Source: Haladaptatus sp. DYF46
GTDB taxonomy: Archaea; Halobacteriota; Halobacteria; Halobacteriales; Haladaptataceae
Assembly (NCBI RefSeq): GCF_021083305.1
Contig: NZ_JAJFAY010000002.1
Span: 744,001-808,000 of the forward strand
Length of the DNA: 64,000 nucleotides
Direction: 5' to 3'
In this document: piece by piece, positions 39,243-46,596 of the stretch
Numbering within the stretch: position 1 is the stretch's first letter
How the letters are laid out: every line of letters starts with the position of its first letter
Notes under the pieces: generated by a model
Databases searched by the model: none
The model's input: only the letters and a program-made list of their open reading frames with translations
Told to the model about the DNA's origin: nothing
Program-made: the position numbers and the translations under genes

Positions 39243-40004
39243 TTACTCGATCAGGAAGTCCTCGACGCCGTTGCGCATGAAGCTCAAATCGGCTCCGAGG
39301 AGGAAGAAGCGAAAGCCGCGTTCGGTTCGCTCGGATTTGATTTCCGGTGTCCGTCCCGCGATTCCCGGATACACGTCGTTGGCTCGCGCCGCCTCGAACA
39401 CCCGCTCGACTGCCGCCGTCACGTCGGGATGGTCCTTCTCGCCCGGATGGCCGTAGGCCGCGGACAGGTCGTTCTCGCCGATGAACGCGACGTCGATGCC
39501 GTCGACTGCCAGTATCTCTTCGACACGTTCGACGGCAGACGGTGACTCGATTTGGACGGTGAGGAGCGTTTCGTGGTTCGCCGCCGTCACGTAGTCGTCG
39601 AAGTTCTCGCCGTAGGTGTTCGCCCGCGTGGTGCCGGCGACGCCGCGCTCTCCGACTGGTGGAAAGTGGGTCGCTCGGACGACGGAATCCGCGTCCTCGG
39701 GGGTCTCGACGCCGGGGACGATGACGCCTTTCGCACCGGAGTCGAGGGCGTGTTTCGCGCCGCCCGAAACGGCGGAAGCGACGGACGGAAGCCGAACGAG
39801 CGGCGTGGCGTGCGGTTCGACCGCCCGGACGAGCGCTTCGACGCGCTCGGGCGAGTGGGGTGCGTGTTCGGTGTCGATGGCGACCCAATCGACCGACGTT
39901 CGCGCGAGTACTTCGGCCGCTCGCGTGCTTCCCGAGAGAAGCCACGCGCCGACGACTGCATCTCCCCGGTCGAGTTTTCGCATCGAACGGTTCACGAGTG
40001 ACAT
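39243..40004 (-). CDS. HpcH/HpaI aldolase family protein
   Basis: 253-residue class II, metal-dependent pyruvate aldolase: DWVAIDTEHAPHSPE, AKGVIVPGVETPEDA, VQIESPSAVERVEEILAVDG and DVAFIGENDLSAAYGHPG carry the acid/base and metal-ligand residues. Members cleave 2-keto-3-deoxy sugar acids or 4-hydroxy-2-oxo acids; the substrate is not resolved. Confidence 0.88.
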   Translation of the reverse strand: MSLVNRSMRKLDRGDAVVGAWLLSGSTRAAEVLARTSVDWVAIDTEHAPHSPERVEALVRAVEPHATPLVRLPSVASAVSGGAKHALDSGAKGVIVPGVETPEDADSVVRATHFPPVGERGVAGTTRANTYGENFDDYVTAANHETLLTVQIESPSAVERVEEILAVDGIDVAFIGENDLSAAYGHPGEKDHPDVTAAVERVFEAARANDVYPGIAGRTPEIKSERTERGFRFFLLGADLSFMRNGVEDFLIE

Positions 40005-40110
40005 ACGCGTACCTTCGCCGGATGCGTAATAAAACGAGGGCGTGGTTCAGGGGTGGAGTCGTGGTCGAAAATGGAGTCGTGGTTCGAGAGGTGGTCAGAA
40101 ACGGTCGTCT

Positions 40111-40959
40111 TCACAGCGCGTTCGCAATCGAGGGCGCGACGGACACCTGACTCACCGCTCGCTCGATGGTGTCGGTGCCGAACACCGCTTCGACGCCCGC
40201 CTGTGCGAGTTTGGTCCTGGCGTTCCGTGCGAGCATCGGGTGGACGCAGGTGACGTACACGCGGCCCACGTCACGCCGTTGGAGGAGGGAAACGGCCTCG
40301 CTCATGGTCGAACCGGTGGCGATGATGTCGTCGGTGACGACCACGTCGCGGCCCGCGACGTCGGTGTCGCTGGGCGTGATTTCGACCTTGGTCCCGGAGA
40401 TGCGTCTCTTCTCGAAGTAGTCGATGACGCCGTCGCCGTAGGTGTCCCGCACTGTTTCCGCGATGTCGAGCGCGCCGTCGTCCGGGGAGAGGAAAACGGG
40501 GTCGGTCAGGTCGTCCGGGAGGGGTTCCGCGAGGTGGCCCGCGGCGTCGACGGATTCGGCGGGAACGTCGAAGAAATCACAGATTGCCTCCTCGTGGGGA
40601 TTGACGGTGAGCACGCGGTCGGTTCCGGTGCTGATGGCGCGGGCGACGGCTCGGGCCGAGACGGGATGCCCGTGGTCGAACGCCTCGTCCTGTCGGCCGT
40701 AGCCCATGTAGGGGAGGACGGTGACGACTTCCTCCGCGCCCCACTCGCGGGTCGCGTCCTGTAGTTGAAGGAGTTCGATGTGTGCGTCGCTTGAAACGGT
40801 CGACGCCACGATGACGGCACGACCCCCGTCGAACTCCGGTGCGCTTGCGAGCAGTTCTCCGTCCGGGAACGATTCGTACTCCACGAACCCGAGACGGTGA
40901 TCCGATTCGTCGGCGAGAGTGGCCGCCAGAGACTGGGAGGCGGACCCACTGAGTATCAT
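40111..40959 (-). CDS. prs: ribose-phosphate pyrophosphokinase
   Basis: Makes PRPP from ribose 5-phosphate and ATP for nucleotide, His and Trp synthesis. It has YESFPDGELL near the N-terminus, the flexible-loop YMGYGRQDEAF, and the PRPP-binding motif VVVTDDIIATGSTM. The ATG at 40959 (MILSGSASQ) fits the compact archaeal form (282 aa). Its product feeds PyrE and Upp, encoded near the right end. Confidence 0.95.
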   Translation of the reverse strand: MILSGSASQSLAATLADESDHRLGFVEYESFPDGELLASAPEFDGGRAVIVASTVSSDAHIELLQLQDATREWGAEEVVTVLPYMGYGRQDEAFDHGHPVSARAVARAISTGTDRVLTVNPHEEAICDFFDVPAESVDAAGHLAEPLPDDLTDPVFLSPDDGALDIAETVRDTYGDGVIDYFEKRRISGTKVEITPSDTDVAGRDVVVTDDIIATGSTMSEAVSLLQRRDVGRVYVTCVHPMLARNARTKLAQAGVEAVFGTDTIERAVSQVSVAPSIANAL

Positions 40960-41136
40960 ACGCGGACACTGGATATGGCGGGTTAAACCGGTTTTCACTC
41001 GTCTCGACGCGTGCCCTGTCAGCACGTACCCGTCCCCGGTTAGCCGGGGAGTTTCGGTGACGAGTTCGAGCTTTCGGCGGCGAATATGGAGTCAACCGTC
41101 GAGCACGTAGTAGAATCCAGTTATAAACTACCACAC

Positions 41137-41192
41137 ATAGTATTTGAAAATACTATATCATTGAATAATATTTTATATTCGGACACGAATAT
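41137..41192 (+). promoter_or_regulatory. palindromic promoter of the tandem winged-helix gene
   Basis: The AT-rich region holds a 9-bp perfect inverted repeat ATAGTATTT/AAATACTAT (41137-41156, 2-base spacer) just upstream of the TATA box (TTTATATT, ~41172-41179). A second, 7-bp repeat ATATTCG/CGAATAT (41175-41192) overlaps the TATA box and start site. The start codon is embedded in a third palindrome, ATCGTACGAT (41194-41203). Probable operators, possibly for the protein's own control. Confidence 0.55.
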
Positions 41193-41201
41193 TATCGTAC
41201 G

Positions 41202-41723
41202 ATGGTTTCGGTGATCCGGTTGAGTGTCGGGAGGTCGCTTCCGGTGGACGAAAACGAGTTGACACCCGCCGAGACGGGAGTTCTGAATCTTCTCGGCGAG
41301 GGACGGTGTACGCCAGCGTACGTCGGGGACGAGCTTGCCATCGAGGCGGATACGGCCCGCACCATTCTCAACGGGTTTCGGACGGACGGCTTCGTCGTGA
41401 AACCGTATCGGGGACTCTACGAACTACGGGTCGAGGAGCAAGCGAGTGGTGAAGGGAAAGAGCGATACAGAAACACGGAGACGGTTCTCGCCGACGTGCC
41501 GTTCGAGAACGACCAGTTCAGACCTACCGAGCGCGGGATTTTGAACCTCCTCGTCGAGGGGAGGGCGATACCCGCGTATCTCGCCCGGGAACTCGACGTG
41601 ACCCAGGAGTGCGCGAAAAGTCGGCTCCGCGAACTCACCCGTCTCGGCCTCGTTCGACGACGGTATCGAGGGCTGTACGAACTCGACGCGGAGAATGACA
41701 AATCGGTCGGCGATCGAGCGTAA
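41202..41723 (+). CDS. tandem winged-helix regulator
   Basis: 173 residues made of two copies of the same domain. LTPAETGVLNLLGEGRCTPAY ends its first helix pair and PYRGLYEL closes copy one (~20-75); PTERGILNLLVEGRAIPAYL through RYRGLYEL forms copy two (~105-160). Each is a MarR/PhiH-like winged helix. The duplicated domains could bind a palindrome as a monomer. A TATA box 27 bases upstream gives a leaderless mRNA. It ends 1 base before the convergent beta-propeller gene. Confidence 0.8.
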   Translation: MVSVIRLSVGRSLPVDENELTPAETGVLNLLGEGRCTPAYVGDELAIEADTARTILNGFRTDGFVVKPYRGLYELRVEEQASGEGKERYRNTETVLADVPFENDQFRPTERGILNLLVEGRAIPAYLARELDVTQECAKSRLRELTRLGLVRRRYRGLYELDAENDKSVGDRA

Positions 41724-41724
41724 A

Positions 41725-42510
41725 CTAGCGGACGGCAAGCCCCGCGACGCCGGTCAAGCCGAGATTGCGACTCCGCCATCCGTCGCCGGTGGTCGCCAAA
41801 AACGTCCCCGATTCGGTCGCGGCGTAGACGCCGTCCCCGAACGCGATGTCAACGACCGAGTCGTCCACCGGAAGGGAAACGTCCACCCACTCCTCTCCCT
41901 CACGGGAAACGATTCCGCCCGCGGTTGCGGCGTACGCTTTCTCGTCCGTGGCACTCACGACGTGAAAGTCGCCGTCGACCGTTTTCATCCATCCGTTTCC
42001 GAGTCGGTAGAGGCCGTCGGCGGTCGCCGCGAGCGGCACACCGGCCGTGGAGACGTCTCGAACGTCGGCCAAACCGGCGTGTTGGACGCCGTCCGAGGAA
42101 ACACGATACACGCCGTCGTCGGTGGCGACCAAGTCGCCGTCGATGGCTCGAACGGCGTCGAGCGTCGCCAGTTCGTGCCATTCGTCTCCGTCGCGGTGTG
42201 CGATCCGTCCGTCCTCTCCCGCCACGAGAAGTGTCGCGCCGTCGAACCCGACCGCGACGGTGGGACCGAACCCGAGCGGAGAAAATTCGGCATCCAGCAC
42301 GTCCTCGTCCGTCGCAACCGCGAGGGTGCCGTCGGCCGGAGTGCCGCTGACCGCGGCGATATCGCGGGCGGCACAGCGGTGTGCCAGCGAGAACTCGCCG
42401 ATGATGTCCCCGGAGACGTCGACGCGAGCGACGCCGAGTTCGGTGGCGACGAGGACCGTCGTCGTTCCCTCCCGGTCGCTGTAAACTCGCTTTTCGTCGA
42501 TGGTGGTCAT
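41725..42510 (-). CDS. HVO_0234-family beta-propeller protein
   Basis: 261 residues of repeated beta blades (LAVATDEDVLDAEF, LLVAGEDGRIAHRDGDEW, LVATDDGVYRVSSDG, YAATAGGIVSREGEEW, YAATESGTFLATTGDGW), each with a G-x-W or G-x-Y closing strand. It matches the uncharacterised haloarchaeal family named after HVO_0234. Cytoplasmic (no signal peptide). Probably a protein-interaction scaffold. Confidence 0.85.
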   Translation of the reverse strand: MTTIDEKRVYSDREGTTTVLVATELGVARVDVSGDIIGEFSLAHRCAARDIAAVSGTPADGTLAVATDEDVLDAEFSPLGFGPTVAVGFDGATLLVAGEDGRIAHRDGDEWHELATLDAVRAIDGDLVATDDGVYRVSSDGVQHAGLADVRDVSTAGVPLAATADGLYRLGNGWMKTVDGDFHVVSATDEKAYAATAGGIVSREGEEWVDVSLPVDDSVVDIAFGDGVYAATESGTFLATTGDGWRSRNLGLTGVAGLAVR

Positions 42511-42556
42511 GCGCGAGTGATGAACGCAAACCGGGGAAAACGTTCGGATTCCGCCA

Positions 42557-43237
42557 TCACGTGAAATCGCCGAACCCCGTTTGGGCGTCCTCCTCGGCGA
42601 CGACTTCCTCGACGACGTCGGCGGAATCGTTATCGGGGTTGTTCACCTTCGTCGAAACCGGATAGGCCCGCATCTCGCTCGCCGGGAACGGGTCGAGAAT
42701 GGACCGGCGTTCGTCCTCGTCGCCGTCGAGCCACGTCGCCTCCTCGTCGGGGTCGAGGATGACGGGCATCCGGTGGTGGATTTCGCCGACGACGTCGTTG
42801 GGTTCGGTGGTGACGACGGTGAACGACGTCTTTCGCTCCCCGTTCCGCCACGGCTCCCACAGTCCCGCCATCGCGAACGGTTCGCCGTCCGCTCTGGTCA
42901 TCCGATAGGGTTGTTTGCCCGACGGGGTCTTCTTCCAGTCGTAAAAGCCGTCGGCGAGGACGAGACACCGCCGGTCACGGTAGGCGTCCCGGAAGCTCGG
43001 CTTGTCCGCGACCGTCTCGGCGCGGGCGTTGATGTGTCCGCCGCCGAACTCGTCGGCCCAGTGGGGAACGAGTCCCCACGTCGGGAAGCGGATTTCCGCG
43101 GGCGCGTCGTTTCGCACGACGGGGTGGTCCTGCCCCGGCGCGACGTTGTATCGCGGGCGGAGCGGACGGGTGGGCGTGGCGTCGAACCGGTCGGTGAGTT
43201 CGTCTTGGGATGCGAAGAGCGAGAGGCGACCACACAT
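42557..43237 (-). CDS. SRAP / HMCES-type abasic-site DNA-crosslink protein
   Basis: 226 residues beginning MCGRLSLFA, so Cys2 is exposed after Met removal and can form a thiazolidine crosslink with abasic sites in single-stranded DNA. Other family residues: YNVAPGQ, WGLVPHWA, INARAETV, CLVLADGFYDWKK and HHRMPVIL (catalytic His). Known to shield abasic sites during replication. Full length, no unusual insertions. Confidence 0.93.
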   Translation of the reverse strand: MCGRLSLFASQDELTDRFDATPTRPLRPRYNVAPGQDHPVVRNDAPAEIRFPTWGLVPHWADEFGGGHINARAETVADKPSFRDAYRDRRCLVLADGFYDWKKTPSGKQPYRMTRADGEPFAMAGLWEPWRNGERKTSFTVVTTEPNDVVGEIHHRMPVILDPDEEATWLDGDEDERRSILDPFPASEMRAYPVSTKVNNPDNDSADVVEEVVAEEDAQTGFGDFT

Positions 43238-43326
43238 ACTCGATACTTCGCCGCGGAGAAGAATAAGCACGATGGCAGCGATGTTCGGCGGTTCGAAGCC
43301 GGGACGTTCGACGGGTTTCAGCGAGT

Positions 43327-44493
43327 TTACGACGGCTGTTCGTGCGGGGCGAGTTCCTCCTCGGTGCGCCCGCTGCTGTTGATGATGTTGAACGCGGTCA
43401 TCAGGTCGGTGCGGGAGATGATTCCCGCGACGTTCCCTTCGGTGTCGATGACCGGAAGCCGACCGATGTTGTGCTGTTGAATCGTCTCCAATGCGTCCAT
43501 GGCGTCGCTGTCGGTGGGAATGGTCTTGACGTCGGTGGACATCACTTCGTGGACGGTGTAGGCGTCGCGTTCGACCTGCCTGACGCTTCGGGCGTCGTCG
43601 AGCGTTATCATGCCGACGAGTTCGCCGTTGTCGACCACGGGATAGCCGGTGTGGCGTTGTTGGAACATCATTTCGAGGAGGTCGGCGATGGACGTGTCCG
43701 ACGAAACGGTGTGTAAGTCCTCGGCGTCCGTCATCACGTCCTGTACGCGGACGTTGCGAAACGTCGCCGCCAGGACCGACTGCTGGGCCTCGCTGGACGC
43801 GCCGATGTAGATGAAGAAGGCGATGCCGATGAGGAGGATGTTGCCGGAGAGGAGACCGAACAGTCCCAGCATGATGGCGAACACCTTCCCGACCTCGGCT
43901 GCGGTTTGGGTGGCCTGTGCGAACGGACGGGTTCGTGCGAGGAGCGCCCGGAGGACGCGGCCGCCGTCCATCGGGAAGCCGGGAAGCAGGTTGAACGCGG
44001 CGAGGACGAGGTTCATCAGCGCGAGATATCCGAGGACGAAGCGGACGGCCTGAAAGTCCGTGGGAACCGCGAAGAGCGCGACGAACGAGAGGACGCCGAG
44101 AATGATACTGACGACGGGACCGGCGATGGCGATGAGGAGTTCTTGGGACCACTCCTCGGGTTGGTCAGTGAGGCGGGCGATGCCGCCGAAAATCCACAGC
44201 GTGATGGATTCGATGGGGAAGCCGAAGTGGATGGAGACGACGGAGTGACCGAGTTCGTGGAGGATGACGCCGGCGAACAGACCGACGGCGGCGGCCGCGC
44301 CGAGGTACCACGGCATGGCTCCGGAGGAAAGCGGCCCGGCGACTAACCCGAGACCCCAGATCTGATTCATGATTCGAACCCAATCCGCGACCTGCGTCCC
44401 GATGAGCCACGCGAACACCGGCAGAATGAGCAGGAAGGTGAGGTCGAGTTTTATCGGGATGCCGAACACGCTCCCGATTTTGAAGCTTCGCAT
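43327..44493 (-). CDS. M50 site-2-type membrane protease with CBS pair
   Basis: The N-terminal ~215 residues are a multi-helix metalloprotease: zinc motif HELGH and NLLPGFPMDGGR (third ligand). The C-terminal ~130 residues are two CBS domains (VMTDAEDLHTVSSDTSIAD, VMSTDVKTIPTDSDAMD), which bind adenosine ligands and may gate proteolysis of membrane substrates. ATG at 44493 with a TATA-like CTTAAG about 28 bases upstream. Divergent from the TnpB-like gene. Confidence 0.93.
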   Translation of the reverse strand: MRSFKIGSVFGIPIKLDLTFLLILPVFAWLIGTQVADWVRIMNQIWGLGLVAGPLSSGAMPWYLGAAAAVGLFAGVILHELGHSVVSIHFGFPIESITLWIFGGIARLTDQPEEWSQELLIAIAGPVVSIILGVLSFVALFAVPTDFQAVRFVLGYLALMNLVLAAFNLLPGFPMDGGRVLRALLARTRPFAQATQTAAEVGKVFAIMLGLFGLLSGNILLIGIAFFIYIGASSEAQQSVLAATFRNVRVQDVMTDAEDLHTVSSDTSIADLLEMMFQQRHTGYPVVDNGELVGMITLDDARSVRQVERDAYTVHEVMSTDVKTIPTDSDAMDALETIQQHNIGRLPVIDTEGNVAGIISRTDLMTAFNIINSSGRTEEELAPHEQPS

Positions 44494-44583
44494 GGGCGTA
44501 TGTTGCACCGGAGACAACTTAAGCTTCTTCGCGCCGAACGGCGTCCCGAAGTATTCAAGGGGGCGCTCCGGGGAGAAAAGAAC

Positions 44584-45795
44584 GTGAGCGGTCCCGAATA
44601 TTTCAGACGGACGGCGGTGACGCGCCTCGCGGTGGAGGCGGACGACCGAGAGCGGTTGCTGTCCATGGTACGCGAGTGGAAGCGCGGGTGCCAAATCGCG
44701 GTCAACGTCGCGTGGGAGGTTTGTCACACTCGGAACGAGGTACAGCAACTGGCGTACGAGAAGTTGCGCGAGCGCACTCGCCTCGGAAGTCAGCACGCCG
44801 TCCTCGCCACCCACCGCGCCGCGGAAGCGATAAAAGGCGCGCTCGAACGGGAAGGCGACGGGACGAAGCCCGAATTCACCAGTCCGACCGTTGTCTACGA
44901 CAGTCGCACGCTGACGCTGTTCGACGACCGGAGCATCAGTCTGACGACGACCGGTGACCGCGTCCGCTGTCGTCTCGTGTTCCCGGACCACGGCTACCAG
45001 TCGCAGTATCTGGACGACGACAGATGGGAACCAGCAAAGAGTACGCTCCACTACCGGGACGGGGAGTTCCATCTTCATCTCGGATTCCGACGGCCTCGAC
45101 CGGACGTGGAACTGCCGACCGAAGACGCCACCGTCCTCGGCGTCTCGCTCGGCATCGAAAACCTCGCCGTGACGAGTACGGCCCGCTTTTTCTCCGGCGC
45201 GGAACTCACGCACCGGCACGCCGAGTTCACCGACCTGCGCGAGGACCTCCGGGAGACGAACACGCGAAGCGCGCGGCGAACGCTCAGGCAGGCCGACGAA
45301 CGCATGGGGAACTTCACCCGTAACACCTTGCACGAAATCGCGGGCGAAATCATTTCGGAGGCCGAAACACACGGCTGTTCGGTAATCGCGTTCGGAGAAC
45401 TCGAAGGCGTACGGGAGATGCTCGAACGGGCGACCCCGTTCCACGGACGGACGTTCGAGCGCCTGTTCGAGTTCGTCGCCTATCGCTCCGCGGAGCGGGA
45501 CATCACGGTGGTACAGGTAAATCCGGAGTACACGAGCCAGCGCTGTACGTCCTGTGGCTTCACGCATCCGCAGAACCGCGACGTGGAGGCCAATCAGTTC
45601 GAGTGCTTGAAGTGCGGCAACGAAGCCAACGACGACTACAACGCGGCGAAGAACATCGGCTTCCGGTGTATCCGGCGGGGACCGCTCTCCTCGCGCGGAG
45701 TCGGTGCGAAATACTGTGCGCTCGGGTCCGGACGGGTGACGCCCGACGGGGAGTTCATCCCGAACGAGGACCTCGAAGCAGTGCAAAAACCTTAG
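44584..45795 (+). CDS. TnpB-like protein lacking RuvC catalytic residues
   Basis: IS200/IS605 TnpB relative with the expected order: N-terminal helical and beta domains, split RuvC, and zinc ribbon (RCTSCGF, ECLKCGN). The RuvC-I Asp is Ser (VLGVSLGIENLAV, codon 45145-45147; relatives read GVDLG). The RuvC-II Glu is Gly (VIAFGELEGV, codon 45394-45396; relatives read FEDL, though a Glu follows). The third Asp is kept (DDYNAAKNIG, 45634-45636). The frame is intact over ~400 codons. The GTG at 44584 is preferred to an ATG at 44500, which lies in the start region of the divergent protease. No TnpA or element ends seen. Probably unable to cut DNA; an RNA-guided binding role is inferred. Confidence 0.85.
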   Translation: MSGPEYFRRTAVTRLAVEADDRERLLSMVREWKRGCQIAVNVAWEVCHTRNEVQQLAYEKLRERTRLGSQHAVLATHRAAEAIKGALEREGDGTKPEFTSPTVVYDSRTLTLFDDRSISLTTTGDRVRCRLVFPDHGYQSQYLDDDRWEPAKSTLHYRDGEFHLHLGFRRPRPDVELPTEDATVLGVSLGIENLAVTSTARFFSGAELTHRHAEFTDLREDLRETNTRSARRTLRQADERMGNFTRNTLHEIAGEIISEAETHGCSVIAFGELEGVREMLERATPFHGRTFERLFEFVAYRSAERDITVVQVNPEYTSQRCTSCGFTHPQNRDVEANQFECLKCGNEANDDYNAAKNIGFRCIRRGPLSSRGVGAKYCALGSGRVTPDGEFIPNEDLEAVQKP

Positions 45796-45819
45796 CCCAC
45801 CGCCTTCGAATGGGCGGAC

Positions 45820-46182
45820 ATGTCCGAACCAATCGTGCGGGACGCGGATGACATCGAATACGAGGCCGTCGGGGCCGCCGACGGCATGGCGAAGGGCGTT
45901 CTCATCGGCGACGAACAGGACGCACCGAACTTTGCCATCCGCCGGTTCACGCTCGAACCGGGCGCAACGGTACCGGAACACACGAACGAGGTCGAACACG
46001 AGCAGTACGTGCTCGAAGGCGAGTACGTCGTCGGCATCGGCGACGAGGAGTACGAAGTCAGCGCGGGCGATTCACTGTTGATTCCGGCGGGAGCGGTTCA
46101 CTGGTATCGAAACGAGGGAGAAAAATCGAGTGCGTTCCTCTGTGCGGTGCCGAACGGGGACGACGAGATTCAACTCGTCTAG
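45820..46182 (+). CDS. single-domain cupin protein
   Basis: 120 residues, cupin motifs PEHTNEVEHEQYVLEGEY (metal-binding His/Glu) and GDSLLIPAGAVHWYRN. The start 24 bases after the TnpB-like stop has a TATA-like AAACCTTAG about 29 bases upstream, overlapping the end of that gene, so it is likely transcribed separately as a leaderless mRNA. Substrate unknown. The stop overlaps the convergent small gene. Confidence 0.85.
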   Translation: MSEPIVRDADDIEYEAVGAADGMAKGVLIGDEQDAPNFAIRRFTLEPGATVPEHTNEVEHEQYVLEGEYVVGIGDEEYEVSAGDSLLIPAGAVHWYRNEGEKSSAFLCAVPNGDDEIQLV

Positions 46183-46355
46183 CGGCACTCGGAGAGCGAG
46201 ACCACGGAGTCGATGGAGGAGGAAACCCACGCCGCTTCCTTCCGGGTATCGGAGATTCGAACGAGCGGTCGCTCCCGGTCGGTACCGTCCTCTATTTCGA
46301 GGATAACGTCGTCGTCGAAGCGCCGTGGAAGGTCTTCTTCTTGCGTGCCTTTCAT
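46179..46355 (-). CDS. small acidic haloarchaeal protein
   Basis: 58 residues starting at ATG 46355 (MKGTQEEDLPRRFDDD). It reads as one small beta-rich domain (VILEIEDGTDRERPLVRI, EAAWVSSSIDSVVSL) similar in style to the small haloarchaeal DUF7331 proteins. It overlaps the cupin stop by 4 bases convergently. Function unknown. Confidence 0.55.
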   Translation of the reverse strand: MKGTQEEDLPRRFDDDVILEIEDGTDRERPLVRISDTRKEAAWVSSSIDSVVSLSECR

Positions 46356-46596
46356 TATGCCACCGTGATGCGCGACCGTGCGCTGTCCAGCGCTAACGGG
46401 TGAACCGGCTTTGTTATGAACCGGTTGCAAAGCGGTATTGGCAGAATAACGGTCGGTCGAAGTGGTTAGGCCTGTATTTCCACCGTTCAACGGCGGCTTT
46501 CTTCGGACGATGATACGGACTGGCACGGGCGTAAAACGGTGATTCGCGGCCGTCCCCTTCGAATCGCTGAAATAGCTCCGGTGTGTAGCGTGTCCC

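Noticed and set aside
44500..44583. ATG 44500 as start of the TnpB-like gene
   Set aside because: This segment lies 7 bases from the divergent protease start and overlaps its TATA box; family similarity begins after the GTG at 44584.
44584..45795. Active TnpB nuclease or complete IS200/IS605 element
   Set aside because: Two catalytic positions are substituted, there is no tnpA, and no terminal palindromes are recognised at the flanks.
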